Part shown: piece by piece, positions 22,643 to 31,770 of the stretch
Position numbering within the stretch: the first letter of the stretch is position 1
Layout of the letters: each line of letters opens with the position of its first letter
NCBI GenBank assembly: GCA_029003235.1
Contig: JAQYBZ010000027.1
Location: 1-47,735, forward strand
From: Bacillota bacterium
GTDB lineage: Bacteria > Bacillota > Clostridia > Oscillospirales > Oscillospiraceae
Direction: 5' to 3'
Length of the DNA stretch: 47,735 nucleotides
Notes under the pieces: model-generated
Seen by the model: the letters and a program-made list of their open reading frames with translations, nothing else
Databases searched by the model: none
Told to the model about the DNA's origin: nothing
Translations under genes and position numbers: made by a program

Positions 22643-25468
22643 TTGAAATTTCACAAGCGATTGATTGCAGTACTTCTGGCGGCTGTTATGACTGCCGGCC
22701 TGCTGACCACGGCCTATGGGGCGCAGGCAGACGCAGCAGCGGATACGGCTGAAGCCGACAGGGCTTTCGCAGCCATTGACACGGCGCTGGACAACCTGTC
22801 CGCCAAAAAGGCGGCGGCGACGGAGGCTGCCAAATCCGAGGCCGCCAAAGAGGCGGTGGAAGCCCTCGGCTACACGGTGACGGAGCATGGCAGCCAGTTC
22901 ACCTGGGTTGCCGACGGGATCACCTGCGTCTACAGCCCCCGTCTGCGCCGGATCGCCGAGACGGCAACCCCCATTGACGGCTATGTGGACGACGGGCAGA
23001 TCGTCACTGTAGACTACAGTCGGCGCGGTACCGGCCCGGACAGCAAGAATGTGGCGCTCATTGAGCCGTACTACGGTCTCGACAGCAGCTTTACCACCCA
23101 GTATCAGACCGAATGCAGCAGCATTGCCGCCGCCACCGGAGGTACATATACCCTGTATAAGACGACCAACGCTACCGTTGACAATGTGGCGGCCGCCCTG
23201 CAGAACAGCGCTGTGGTGGTCTTTGACAGCCATGGAGACACGGACTACGTCAACCCCTATGATGACGAAGACTTTGTCAGCGGCGCGACCACCTCTTATC
23301 TGTGCCTGCAGTCAGGTACTGGCCTTACCAGCGACGACTATGCAGGCGATCATGCCCTGTACGGCGGCTCGGCCGGACAGATGAAGTATTACCTGGTGGA
23401 CGGCACGGCCATCACCAATCACCTGACCGGGGAGATGCCCAATACCCTCGTCTGGATGGCAATTTGTCTCGGCATGGCCACAGACGGCATGGAAAAGCCC
23501 TTTATGGAGCATGGCGCCGGGGTAGTCTACGGCTACTCTCAGTCCGTGACCTTTGACGGCGATTACGATTATGAAAAAGATTTCTGGTCCAGAATGAAGT
23601 CTGGCGCCACAGTGGCGGACGCCATTGCCTACATGAAAGAACAGAACGGCAACTGGGATCCGGGCATGGGCGCGAGTACCATTACACAGGCCAAGCGTAT
23701 GTACGCGGCATTTCCCGTTGTGGTTTCCGATGTGGACGCCTATCCCGGCCATGGCAACGTGGACGCCTTACAGAGCGTCTATTCCGACTGGACGCTGGCG
23801 GGCCAGTCCACAAGTTATACGGTCACTGCCGTGTCCGCCGACGAGTCCATGGGCACGGTCAGCCGCAGCGGCGGACAGATCACTGCCGAGCCGCAGGAGG
23901 GCTACCTTGTCTCCGGCTACACCGTGGTTCCGGAGGGCGCCTGCACCGTAACGCAAAACGGCAATACGTTCCAGGTGTCCAATATTCAGCAGGACTGCAC
24001 CGTGACCATTTCCTTTGCCCCCAGAGAAAGAGCCAGCATCACCTATGTGGTTCCTGCGGGCGTCACCTGCGGCGCAACGACCGCCTATGCAGGCGACAGC
24101 GTCAAGCTCCCCGCGCCCCAGGGAACACCTGAGGCGGATAAGTACGACTACCGCTTCGTGGGCTGGGTTACGGCGCCTGTGGAGGCCGCTGCGGCCTGCG
24201 GCACAGTCTACGCCGCCGGAACGGACTATGCCCTTACCGGCGACACGACCCTTTACGCCCTGTATTCTTATCTGATACAGGACGGCGCGGCTTCCGGACA
24301 GTATCATCTGGTGACCGGGAGCAGGGAAGACTGGTCAGGGGAGTATGTGTTCTGCGGCAATGACACGGCGGTACTGGACGCCAGCGGAACCTATACAGGC
24401 AGTACCATCGGTTCTGCCAATGCATCCATCGCGCTGGCCGACAGCGGGATCACCCTGCTGGGCGGCGTGATGCGCAATGTATCCGATGCCTATGTGTATG
24501 TGGTGCAGGCAGTTGGCGGCGGAAGCTACAGCATCCGCATGAAGGGCAGTTCCAACTATCTGGCCTATACGGGCACCAGCAATTCTCTGAACACCCTGGC
24601 GGACTGCACCGAAAAGCAGGCGCAGTGGACGCTGTCCTTTGCCAACGGCGAAGCAGTGATTACAAACGCCGCCAATACGGGCAAGACCCTGCGCTATAAT
24701 GCGACCTCCGATCTGTTCCGCTGCTATTCCAGTGGTCAGACGGCTGTTTCCCTCTATGCCGCAGACGGCGGAACCACCTATTACACTACCAGGCTGGAAA
24801 ACAAAGCCGCAGATTCTTGCGCCGACGGCCACAGCTTCGGCGCGTGGAAGCAGACCACCGCACCCACTTATTCCGAACCCGGCGCTGAACGCCGCATCTG
24901 CACGGTCTGCGGTGCGGATGAGGTGCGCACCATTTCCCGGCTGGCGCTGCCCTTTGTGGACGTCAAGGATGGCGCATACTATTCCAGCGCCGTCGCCTGG
25001 GCGTTGGATAACGCCATTACCTACGGCGACGACGACACCCATTTTGCGCCTCAAAGTCCCTGCACCAGAGAACAGGTGGTCACCTTCCTCTGGCGCGCCA
25101 GCGGCAAACCCGCAGCCAGGACGGAAACCTGTCCCTTTACGGATGTAAAGCCCGGAGATTATTCCTATGAAGCCATTCTCTGGGCGGCAGAGCAGGGGAT
25201 CACCGTGGGCACGGACGATACCCACTTTTCTCCTAAGGCCACGGTGACAAGAGCCCAGTTCGTCACCTTCCTGTGGCGCTCCAACGGCAAGCCGGAAGCC
25301 GCATTGCGCAATGCCTTTGGCGACGTGGATCCGGATGCGTACTATGCCCCCGCCGTGATGTGGGCGGTGGAGCAGGAGATCACTCAGGGCACGGGGGGAG
25401 ACAAATTCTCGCCTGACGATTTCTGCCTGCGGGAGCAGGTCGTGACCTTCCTGTACAGAAACAAATAG
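22643..25468 (+). CDS. Caspase-like (clan CD) SLH-domain surface protein
   Basis: This 941-residue exported protein starts at TTG 22643, six bases after GGAGGG; upstream codons overlap the gpsA terminator. Order: signal peptide (about 1-28); Ala/Glu-rich helix; a caspase-like fold (about 135-350) with candidate catalytic His197 in 'VVVFDSHGDTD' and Cys275 in 'VWMAICLGMATDG', as in clan CD peptidases (gingipain/clostripain); two beta repeats, the second InlB-like ('YDYRFVGWVTAPVE'); a beta-trefoil-like region (about 550-705); a CxxC 'HSFGAWKQTTAPTYSEPGAE' module; and three SLH domains (about 768-941) that anchor it to the cell wall. Its substrate is unknown; it may be a surface protease or an inactive relative. 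Confidence 0.8.
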   Translation: MKFHKRLIAVLLAAVMTAGLLTTAYGAQADAAADTAEADRAFAAIDTALDNLSAKKAAATEAAKSEAAKEAVEALGYTVTEHGSQFTWVADGITCVYSPRLRRIAETATPIDGYVDDGQIVTVDYSRRGTGPDSKNVALIEPYYGLDSSFTTQYQTECSSIAAATGGTYTLYKTTNATVDNVAAALQNSAVVVFDSHGDTDYVNPYDDEDFVSGATTSYLCLQSGTGLTSDDYAGDHALYGGSAGQMKYYLVDGTAITNHLTGEMPNTLVWMAICLGMATDGMEKPFMEHGAGVVYGYSQSVTFDGDYDYEKDFWSRMKSGATVADAIAYMKEQNGNWDPGMGASTITQAKRMYAAFPVVVSDVDAYPGHGNVDALQSVYSDWTLAGQSTSYTVTAVSADESMGTVSRSGGQITAEPQEGYLVSGYTVVPEGACTVTQNGNTFQVSNIQQDCTVTISFAPRERASITYVVPAGVTCGATTAYAGDSVKLPAPQGTPEADKYDYRFVGWVTAPVEAAAACGTVYAAGTDYALTGDTTLYALYSYLIQDGAASGQYHLVTGSREDWSGEYVFCGNDTAVLDASGTYTGSTIGSANASIALADSGITLLGGVMRNVSDAYVYVVQAVGGGSYSIRMKGSSNYLAYTGTSNSLNTLADCTEKQAQWTLSFANGEAVITNAANTGKTLRYNATSDLFRCYSSGQTAVSLYAADGGTTYYTTRLENKAADSCADGHSFGAWKQTTAPTYSEPGAERRICTVCGADEVRTISRLALPFVDVKDGAYYSSAVAWALDNAITYGDDDTHFAPQSPCTREQVVTFLWRASGKPAARTETCPFTDVKPGDYSYEAILWAAEQGITVGTDDTHFSPKATVTRAQFVTFLWRSNGKPEAALRNAFGDVDPDAYYAPAVMWAVEQEITQGTGGDKFSPDDFCLREQVVTFLYRNK

Positions 25469-25494
25469 TCACAGAATACGTCCTGATTCTGCAT

Positions 25495-25528
25495 ATGGGC
25501 GCGGTTTCCATCGACCGCGCCCATTTTT
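25495..25528 (+). terminator. Terminator of the SLH protein gene
   Basis: ATGGGCGCGGT / ACCGCGCCCAT with an 8-base loop (25495-25524), then TTTT. Confidence 0.88.
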
Positions 25529-25536
25529 GGCGCTAA

Positions 25537-25598
25537 ATCTGGTATGGTAAAAAATGATGAATCTGGTCATTTTCTTATAACCAGATATATGATATAAC
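25537..25598 (+). promoter_or_regulatory. Promoter region with three ATCTGGT elements
   Basis: ATCTGGT occurs at 25537-25543 and 25561-25567, and inverted as ACCAGAT at 25580-25586; the last two form a palindrome with 12 bases between arms. TATAAC (25593-25598) is a plausible -10 box just downstream with a weak -35. The arrangement suggests cooperative regulator binding ahead of the ECF gene. Confidence 0.45.
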
Positions 25599-25625
25599 TG
25601 CAAAACAGAGACAGGAGGAATGATT

Positions 25626-26150
25626 ATGACACAAACAAAGACAAATAAACTTACCCTGTGCGCCATGTTTATGGCTCTGACCTGCATTGCAACCATGTTC
25701 TTTAACGTCCCGTCCGCCACGGGCTACACCAATCTGGGCGACGCCTTTGTGCTGCTGGGCGCTTTCACGCTGGGGCCTGTGTACGGCTTTGTGTGCGGCG
25801 GCGTCGGCTCCGCCCTTGCCGATCTGCTGCTGGGCTATGCCTACTATATTCCCGGTACGCTGCTCATCAAGGGCGGCATGGCCGTCATCGCCGCGCTGCT
25901 CCTGCGCTGTGCCCGCGGCGGCAAAAAAGCGGAATTTGGCTTTCAGTTTTTGGGTGCCCTGCTGGCGGAGGCCTGGATGGTCTTCGGCTACTGGCTGTAT
26001 GAAACCCTGCTGCTGAACCAGGGCGCTGCGGCGCTGGCCAGCGTGCCGAAGAATATTTTGCAGGGCGTAGTGGGGCTGGTGCTGGCACTGCTGCTCAATC
26101 AGTTGATCTGCCGCATCCCGTTTGTCAAGGGGGCAAAGGCACATGAGTGA
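25626..26150 (+). CDS. ECF transporter S component (COG4720-like)
   Basis: This 174-residue membrane protein has about five to six hydrophobic segments. 'LTLCAMFMALTCIATMFFNV', 'TGYTNLGDAFVLLGAFTLGP', 'VYGFVCGGVGSALADLLLGY' and 'YYIPGTLLIKGGMAVIAALL' match the substrate-binding S component of energy-coupling-factor vitamin transporters in the COG4720/PF07155-like group. The energising EcfAAT module is not here, so it would be shared from elsewhere. The ATG at 25626 has AGGAGG at 7 bases; the ATG at 25620 is too close. No TPP, FMN or cobalamin riboswitch was recognised upstream, so the vitamin is unknown. It overlaps the next gene by 8 bases. Confidence 0.85.
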   Translation: MTQTKTNKLTLCAMFMALTCIATMFFNVPSATGYTNLGDAFVLLGAFTLGPVYGFVCGGVGSALADLLLGYAYYIPGTLLIKGGMAVIAALLLRCARGGKKAEFGFQFLGALLAEAWMVFGYWLYETLLLNQGAAALASVPKNILQGVVGLVLALLLNQLICRIPFVKGAKAHE

Positions 26151-26685
26151 TCTGACGACGCAGGCAAGGACAGCCGTACAGGAGCTGGTTGACGCTGCGA
26201 AACTGCGCCCGGGACAGCTTCTGGTGATCGGCTGCTCCTCCAGTGAGATCGTCGGCAGCCGCATCGGCAAGGGCAGCAGCATGGACGCGGCACAGGCCGT
26301 TTGGGACGGCGTTCACACGGTGCTGGAGCAGGGAGGAATCCGTCTTGCCGTCCAGTGCTGTGAGCATCTGAACCGGGCGCTGGTGATCGAGCGTGAGGAC
26401 GCCCTGCGCTTTGGCTATGAGATCGTCAACGCCGTGCCCCACGCCCACGCCGGAGGTGCTTTTGCCACCACGGTTTACCACGCCATGAAAGATCCGGTGC
26501 TGGTGGAGCAAGTGCGGGCGGATGCCGGGCTGGACATTGGCGGCACCCTCATCGGCATGCATCTGAAACGGGTGGCGGTGCCTGTCCGTCTGAGCCTTTC
26601 CAAAATCGGAGAGGCCAACATTCTCTGTGCCAGAACCCGCCCAAAGTATATCGGCGGCGAACGCGCCAGATATTTGGAGCTGTGA
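26143..26685 (+). CDS. TIGR01440/DUF436 (YwlG) family protein
   Basis: This 180-residue protein of the conserved YwlG family is of unknown function. Characteristic stretches are 'LLVIGCSSSEIVGSRIGKGSS', 'VQCCEHLNRALVIERE', 'VNAVPHAHAGGAFATTVYHA' and 'GLDIGGTLIGMHLKRVAVPV'. The length matches the family. The ATG at 26143 lies inside the end of the ECF gene, after a GGGGGC ribosome-binding site, so the pair is translated together. That pairing may hint at a role with the imported vitamin, but this is inference. It ends before a strong bidirectional terminator. Confidence 0.88.
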   Translation: MSDLTTQARTAVQELVDAAKLRPGQLLVIGCSSSEIVGSRIGKGSSMDAAQAVWDGVHTVLEQGGIRLAVQCCEHLNRALVIEREDALRFGYEIVNAVPHAHAGGAFATTVYHAMKDPVLVEQVRADAGLDIGGTLIGMHLKRVAVPVRLSLSKIGEANILCARTRPKYIGGERARYLEL

Positions 26686-26700
26686 TTTGATATACGGTAC

Positions 26701-26740
26701 AACAAAGCCGCGCCGGGAGCTAACCCGGCGCGGCTTTGTT
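26701..26740 (+). terminator. Strong bidirectional terminator
   Basis: A perfect 17-bp stem, arms 26701-26717 and 26724-26740 (AACAAAGCCGCGCCGGG and its complement), with a 6-base loop. Confidence 0.85.
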
Positions 26741-26750
26741 GTGTAAATAA

Positions 26751-26778
26751 CAGCGCCGTCAGCAGAACTGCGGCGCTG
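26751..26778 (-). terminator. Terminator of the CarD gene
   Basis: CAGCGCCG / CGGCGCTG with a 12-base loop; on the minus strand TTATTTAC follows. It begins 11 bases past the gene's stop. Confidence 0.65.
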
Positions 26779-26789
26779 TAAAAATATGG

Positions 26790-27296
26790 TTATGCGTTTT
26801 CCTCCAGCGTGGTCTGCAGGCGGTCAAAAATCTGGCTGGGCTCTGTGCCAAGGGGATAGGCCAGTTCGTCGCACAGCAGCCGCAAGGCTTCGTGCAGGGC
26901 GTTTTCGTCAGAGACGTGCAGGCTCTTGCCCTCGCGGATCCGTTGGCGCTTGATGCCGTACAGGGACTTAATGACTTTCAGCAAACCGCCGTTGCCCTTT
27001 TGGTGCATCAGCTCATCGATATATGCCTTGCGTTCCTGCGCATCGGGGATGGAAAAGACCTCCATGGCAGGCAGGCTGTCAATGAGATGTTCTGCTTCGT
27101 CCCGACTGGGCATGGGTTGCATTTTGCTTGTAAGCTCCTGATTCTCCACAGGGACATAGATCACGGAAGTTTTTTGGAATAGGGGACGCAGAACATAATA
27201 TTTTTCCCGCTTCCGGTCAAAACGCAGACTTTCGATGCGCTCAATGACACAGGCGCCGGTGTTTGCATATAGAATTTTGTCTCCAACCTGATACAT
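26790..27296 (-). CDS. CarD family transcriptional regulator
   Basis: This 168-residue protein has an N-terminal CarD/CdnL/TRCF RNA-polymerase-interacting domain (about 1-60): 'MYQVGDKILYANTGACVIERI' followed by 'YYVLRPLFQKTSVIYVPVEN'. A helical C-terminal region ('AYIDELMHQKGNGGLLKVIK', 'ALHEALRLLCDELAYPLGTE') completes the typical two-domain form. CarD-type proteins bind the polymerase beta subunit and stabilise open promoter complexes, often in stress or growth control. The ATG at 27296 follows GGAAGG by 8 bases; the GTG at 27314 lacks a site. It is transcribed alone from the promoter at 27343 and ends at 26751-26778. Confidence 0.92.
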   Translation of the reverse strand: MYQVGDKILYANTGACVIERIESLRFDRKREKYYVLRPLFQKTSVIYVPVENQELTSKMQPMPSRDEAEHLIDSLPAMEVFSIPDAQERKAYIDELMHQKGNGGLLKVIKSLYGIKRQRIREGKSLHVSDENALHEALRLLCDELAYPLGTEPSQIFDRLQTTLEENA

Positions 27297-27342
27297 TTCG
27301 CGCACCTTCCTCACGTTCTCTGTAAATCACTTTTATACATAG

Positions 27343-27371
27343 ATTATAACAGATTTTTAGAGAAATTGTAA
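27343..27371 (-). promoter_or_regulatory. CarD gene promoter
   Basis: Minus strand TTACAA (27366-27371), 17 bases, TATAAT (27343-27348). Confidence 0.72.
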
Positions 27372-27401
27372 GTGTTTTTTCAATTTTTTTCACATATTTG
27401 C

Positions 27402-27440
27402 AGAAAACGGCGCTGCAGGGAAAACCTGTCAGCGCCGTTG
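27402..27440 (-). terminator. Terminator of the permease gene
   Basis: AACGGCGCTG / CAGCGCCGTT (27406-27415, 27430-27439) with an inner CAGG/CCTG pair; on the minus strand TTTT-rich sequence follows. Confidence 0.8.
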
Positions 27441-27446
27441 TGAGAT

Positions 27447-28868
27447 TTATTTCGTTTGTCTGCGGGGAGTCTCTTTTTTCTTCATGAACAGCGCCCCGAA
27501 AAGCATAAATACGGCAAAGACGATCAGGTACCACACGTTGCCCATGCCGTGACCGACGATGCAGGCATAGACCATGAACAGAGAACCGCAGATCGCCAGA
27601 ATGGGCAGGATAAACCGCTTCCAGACACCCTCGCCCCGCGCCTTTTTCATCCACATGAGGAAGATAGGCAGATACATGGCGTAAACCGTTATGATGGGCA
27701 GTTCGGAGCAGTCAAATGCAAAAGGCCCCGACCAGGTTCCTGCCACACAGGCCAGGAAGAAATACAGTCCCCAGAAGGCGCAGAACACCAGACCGATGAC
27801 GGCGGAGTTGACGGGCATATTGGTCTGCTCGTCAATCTCGCCGAAGACCTGGGGCGCAGGCCCCTCCCGGCGGGCAGCCAGAGCGTACATGCCCCGGGTG
27901 CAGGCCAGCATCAGGCCGTTCATGGTGCCCATGCAGGAAACGGCGATGAAAAGATTGAGAATGTTGCCAAAGACGCCGCCGAACAGATTGGTAAAGGCCA
28001 CGGGCGCGCCCTGATTGGCGTCCATGAGTACATCGGTGGACGCGCCTCCAGCGACACCGAGGAAATAGCAGATATAGATGGAGACTACGATGATGCCGCC
28101 CACGATAAGCGCCTTGGGCAGGTTCTTTTTGGCGTTTTTCAGCTCTGCGTTAATGGAGGTGGCAATGATCCATCCCTCGTAGGCAAAGGCGCTGGCACAC
28201 ACCGAGGCCAGCAGAGGGGCGCCGATGGAACCGGACAGCCCGATATTGACTGCCGAAAAATTACTCACCAGCAGATGGGTAGGACTGAGCAGGCCGGAAA
28301 CGATACCCGCCACGGCCATGAGTATCAGCGGGATCATTTTAATCACTGTGGTGGTGGTCTGGAACTTGCCGGCCAGCTTGGGCGACAGGGCGTTGACGGC
28401 GTAGGCGCAGCACAGATAGACCATCATGAGCGCCAGACATTCCGGCCCCATGACACAGCCGCCCTCTGCCGCCGAGAGGATCAGGGGAAAGTCCGGCCAG
28501 CAGGAGGTGATGAACACCAGCGTGTACCGGGCGGAGAGCCATGCAAGCACGGCGGTCAATGTGGGGTAGTAGATGGTGGTCATAAACCAACCGATGAAGT
28601 AGGCGTACTTGCTGCCCACCGTGGCCTCGGCATAGTCCACGACGCCGTTTACTTTTTCGTATTTTTGTGCCATGGAGGCAAACGCCAGAACACAGGTGAG
28701 CATAATCAGGCCGCCGATGACCCACGCCAGGATCCCTGTGAGCAGATTTCCCTCCGCCTTTTCCAAAATGACCTGCGCCTTGAAGAATACACCGGAGCCT
28801 ATGACAATGCCCACCACCATGCAGATGGCGGTAAAAAGACCGTACTTTCGCTTCAGTTGATTTTTCAT
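27447..28868 (-). CDS. APC family amino-acid permease
   Basis: This 473-residue membrane protein has about twelve hydrophobic segments. The start 'YGLFTAICMVVGIVIGSGVFF' is the conserved APC-superfamily first helix with the GSG substrate-binding bend, and 'FAYEGWIIATSINAELKNAKKNLPKALIVGG' is the helix 6-7 region typical of the LAT/SteT-type exchangers. It likely imports or exchanges a neutral amino acid, for example serine/threonine; the specificity cannot be read. The ATG at 28868 follows AAAGGGG. The gene follows the DUF1638 gene by 66 bases and ends before the terminator at 27402. Confidence 0.88.
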   Translation of the reverse strand: MKNQLKRKYGLFTAICMVVGIVIGSGVFFKAQVILEKAEGNLLTGILAWVIGGLIMLTCVLAFASMAQKYEKVNGVVDYAEATVGSKYAYFIGWFMTTIYYPTLTAVLAWLSARYTLVFITSCWPDFPLILSAAEGGCVMGPECLALMMVYLCCAYAVNALSPKLAGKFQTTTTVIKMIPLILMAVAGIVSGLLSPTHLLVSNFSAVNIGLSGSIGAPLLASVCASAFAYEGWIIATSINAELKNAKKNLPKALIVGGIIVVSIYICYFLGVAGGASTDVLMDANQGAPVAFTNLFGGVFGNILNLFIAVSCMGTMNGLMLACTRGMYALAARREGPAPQVFGEIDEQTNMPVNSAVIGLVFCAFWGLYFFLACVAGTWSGPFAFDCSELPIITVYAMYLPIFLMWMKKARGEGVWKRFILPILAICGSLFMVYACIVGHGMGNVWYLIVFAVFMLFGALFMKKKETPRRQTK

Positions 28869-28934
28869 GGGATCGCCCCTTTCCAGTATAGTATATTGCT
28901 ATGTTGGGTTCGGGAAGCGCTGTCAGGGAAAAAC

Positions 28935-29657
28935 TTAGTAGAGCAGGCGCGGTGCGCCGTTGCCCAAGGAGAAATCCGTCTCTTGAATGGTGTGTCCCGG
29001 TGGAAAAACGAGAAATTGGGCATCCCACCGGCCGCTGACCAGCTTTTCCAGAATTCGGTTGCTGCCGGTCACATAGCCCAGATCGCACCGCACCAGATCG
29101 GCGCTTTCCTGCACGTCCGCCACAAAGGACTCGTCCCAGCAGTCGTAAGCGCCGGTGTCAATCATTTCCCCGTGGGCATATTCGCCAAAATACGCGCCGA
29201 AGATGGCGGTTCCCACTTCCGTGCCGTAGCGTTCACAGAGCTGGCGCAGAAACGCCCGCGGTGACCGCTCCGCCGTGTCGCTGTCCCGGAAATACAGGTG
29301 TCCCGGCTGCTTCAGGTTGCCGATCTGCCGGTCGCCGGTTTGCAGCAGCATGGTATAGCAGTCGTCCAGATTGGGGATCACAACCTGCCGGTCTACGGTG
29401 ATCCGCTCCCACGCGCCGCCGCAGAAGCCCATGGCGGCCAGAACCGTCGTCACGGCAGGGGACAGGCTGTGGAGCGTTTGCTGAAGATACAGGCGCATTT
29501 GTTCCGGCTGCTGATGCAGCTCCCATGCGGCCTCTAATACGGGAATCTCTGTTCCCATGGCAGTCTGGGCGGCTTTTACATGGGTCAGCATGGAATTGCA
29601 GGCGAGAATCACGGTGTTCTCCCGGGTAAGTGTGTTGTGGGGGACGGCGGCGGACAT
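28935..29657 (-). CDS. DUF1638 family protein near the acetyl-CoA pathway genes
   Basis: This 240-residue soluble protein begins MSAAVPHNTLTRENTVILAC. It resembles DUF1638 proteins, which occur in methanogens and acetogens near corrinoid methyltransferase genes. Cysteines in 'ILACNSM', 'MGFCGGAW', 'LDDCYTML', 'QLCERYG', 'GAYDCWDE' and 'LVRCDLGYV' are spread along the chain and could bind metal. The biochemical role is unknown. AAGGAGG precedes the ATG at 29657. It follows fhs but an intrinsic terminator (29679-29710) separates them, so it depends on read-through or an unseen promoter. Confidence 0.68.
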   Translation of the reverse strand: MSAAVPHNTLTRENTVILACNSMLTHVKAAQTAMGTEIPVLEAAWELHQQPEQMRLYLQQTLHSLSPAVTTVLAAMGFCGGAWERITVDRQVVIPNLDDCYTMLLQTGDRQIGNLKQPGHLYFRDSDTAERSPRAFLRQLCERYGTEVGTAIFGAYFGEYAHGEMIDTGAYDCWDESFVADVQESADLVRCDLGYVTGSNRILEKLVSGRWDAQFLVFPPGHTIQETDFSLGNGAPRLLY

Positions 29658-29678
29658 GGAAAGCCTCCTTTTGACAGG

Positions 29679-29710
29679 AAAAGCGGGACGGCAGCATCGC
29701 CGCCCCGCTT
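29679..29710 (-). terminator. Terminator of fhs
   Basis: AAGCGGG(A)CGGC / GCCG(C)CCCGCTT hairpin (29681-29710), with TTTT next on the minus strand. It sits between fhs and the DUF1638 gene. Confidence 0.75.
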
Positions 29711-29734
29711 GGGTGTCTTGCGATATGGAATGAA

Positions 29735-31543
29735 TCAGAACAGGCCGGAGACCTCACCGGTCTCGGTGTCGATGTCGATGCGGCGGTAGGCCGGATCGGA
29801 GCCGGTGCCGGGCATCATGGAGATTGTGCCGGCCATGGGGCACAGGAACTTGGCGCCGCCGTACTCCAGAATGTCACGGATGGGCAGCCGCCAGCCCTTG
29901 GGCACGCCCTTCCAGGTGGGCTCGTGGGACAGGGACAGATGGGTCTTGACCATCATGGTGCAATAGTCTGCATACTTGGGATCGGATTCAAAACGCTTTG
30001 CCTTTTCCACGGCCAGAGGCGCCCAATCCACACCATCGGCGCCGTAGACTTCCTTGGCAATGAGCTCCACGCGCTGACGCAGAGGCATTTCCAGCGGGTA
30101 CAGGAACTTGAGATCCACAGGATCGTTGCAGGCGTCAATGACGGCCTCGGCCAGCTCGATGGCGCCCTCGCCGCCGTATCTCCAGTGGTTGGACAGGGCG
30201 CAGCGCACGTTATGCTCCTTGCAGAGCTTGCGGATCAGGGCGATCTCCGCTTCGGTGTCCGTGTAGAACTGGTTGATGCAGACCACCGGGTTGATACCGG
30301 ACTTCTTGATGGTGGCCACATGATGGAACAGGTTTTCGCAGCCCTTTTCCAGCAGCTCCAGATTCTCCTTGGTGTATTCCTCGGGCAGAGGACGTCCGGC
30401 AACGACTGCCGGGCCGCCGCCGTGCATCTTCAGTGCGCGGATGGTGGCAACCAGCACGGAGACGTTGGGCGTCAGGCCGGACAGGCGGCACTTGACGTTC
30501 CAGAACTTCTCAAAGCCGATGTCGGCGGCAAAGCCGGACTCGGTGACGTGATAATCAAACAGCTTCAGCGCCAGACGGTCGCCGATGACAGAGGACTGGC
30601 CAATGGCGATGTTGGCGAAGGGGCCAGCATGCACCAGCACAGGCTGATGCTCCACGGTGTAACACATGGTGGGATTGATGGTGTTGCGCATCCATGCGGT
30701 CATGGCGCCGGCAACCTCCAGATCCTCGGTGGTGACAGGCTCGCCCTTGCGGTTGTAGGCCACGACGATCTTGCCGATACGCTCACGCAGATCCTTCAGG
30801 TCACGGGCGACAGCCAGAATGGCCATGAGCTCGGAACCCACGGCAATGCCGAACTTGGACTCCATAAGGAAGCCGTCCTTGGGGCCGCCGATGCCGATGA
30901 TGATGTTACGAAGACCCTGGGCGCAGAAGTCCAGAACCCAGCCCATCTCCACGCGCTTGGGATCGATGTCCAGACGCTTCAGGCCGCGCTTTGCCAACTG
31001 CTCGTCGTTATAGTTGCGCTCGTGCTGCATACGGGCGTTGAGCGCTACCATGGCAAGATTGTGGGCGTTCATAATGTCGTTGATGTCGCCGGTAAGACCC
31101 AGAGAGAACTCAGTCATGGGAATGAGCAGGGCGTTGCCGCCGCCGGCCGCCGTACCCTTGACGTTCATGGTGGGGCCGCCGGAGGGCTGACGCAGGCAGC
31201 CGCCGACATTCTTACCCAGTTTGCCCAGGCCCTCGATCAGACCCAGGGAGGTGGTGGACTTGCCCTCGCCCAGAGGCGTGGGGGTAATGGCTGTGACCTC
31301 GATGAATTTGCCGTCGGGCTTGTCCTTCAGGCGGTTCATGATCTTGATGAAATCCAGCTTGGGTGTTTTGCCGTAGGGAATGATCTCCTCGGGCAGCAGC
31401 CCCAGTTTTTCGCGGAAATACTCTACGCTGGGCAGAGTTTTTTCTGCTTCCTCGGCGATTTGCCAGTCCTTGTAGACGGTGGGATCCAGCGTTACTCTGC
31501 CGGTTTCGTCTACGTACTTGCCGTCCTTAAACTCAATTGCCAT
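29735..31543 (-). CDS. fhs: Formate-tetrahydrofolate ligase
   Basis: This 602-residue enzyme activates formate with ATP to 10-formyl-tetrahydrofolate, the first C1-folate step of the methyl branch. The P-loop motif '[20 protein letters not shown]' is clear, followed by '[20 protein letters not shown]' and '[20 protein letters not shown]'. The C-terminal '[20 protein letters not shown]' is the folate/formate-site region. It is longer than most Fhs (about 556). The ATG at 31543 has AAGGAGG upstream; upstream codons fall between promoter and start. It has its own promoter (31670-31698) with a CGATAA palindrome and its own terminator. Confidence 0.97.
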   Translation of the reverse strand: MAIEFKDGKYVDETGRVTLDPTVYKDWQIAEEAEKTLPSVEYFREKLGLLPEEIIPYGKTPKLDFIKIMNRLKDKPDGKFIEVTAITPTPLGEGKSTTSLGLIEGLGKLGKNVGGCLRQPSGGPTMNVKGTAAGGGNALLIPMTEFSLGLTGDINDIMNAHNLAMVALNARMQHERNYNDEQLAKRGLKRLDIDPKRVEMGWVLDFCAQGLRNIIIGIGGPKDGFLMESKFGIAVGSELMAILAVARDLKDLRERIGKIVVAYNRKGEPVTTEDLEVAGAMTAWMRNTINPTMCYTVEHQPVLVHAGPFANIAIGQSSVIGDRLALKLFDYHVTESGFAADIGFEKFWNVKCRLSGLTPNVSVLVATIRALKMHGGGPAVVAGRPLPEEYTKENLELLEKGCENLFHHVATIKKSGINPVVCINQFYTDTEAEIALIRKLCKEHNVRCALSNHWRYGGEGAIELAEAVIDACNDPVDLKFLYPLEMPLRQRVELIAKEVYGADGVDWAPLAVEKAKRFESDPKYADYCTMMVKTHLSLSHEPTWKGVPKGWRLPIRDILEYGGAKFLCPMAGTISMMPGTGSDPAYRRIDIDTETGEVSGLF

Positions 31544-31642
31544 GGATAAACCTCCTTGTGTCCCAGGATCTTTAACCACCCCTGAGACGGTATGTATTTC
31601 CGGCGCTGTGCATCCAATCATCCGCAACTCCCAGCGCCTAAT

Positions 31643-31698
31643 CGATAATTTCTTATCGGTTGCTATACTATTTTATCACCAAACACAGGGGAAGTCAA
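31643..31698 (-). promoter_or_regulatory. fhs promoter with CGATAA palindrome
   Basis: Minus strand TTGACT (31693-31698), 17 bases, TAAAAT (31670-31675). Twelve bases farther downstream lies the palindrome CGATAA-TTTC-TTATCG (31643-31658). An ATCGATA sequence overlapping it (31641-31647) also occurs near the acsV and metF promoters. Confidence 0.65.
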
Positions 31699-31770
31699 TG
31701 TATATATAGAGAAAATCAGGAAAAAGCGGAAGCAAACGGGCAGGGAAGTACAACCGTTTGCAGGAGGCAG

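Noticed and set aside
25529..25625. TPP, FMN or cobalamin riboswitch before the ECF S component
   Set aside because: None of the conserved boxes of these riboswitches is present in the short intergenic region.
29924..31549. Long + strand open frame opposite fhs
   Set aside because: Antisense shadow of a certain gene; repetitive Gly/His/Gln composition typical of reverse-frame translation.
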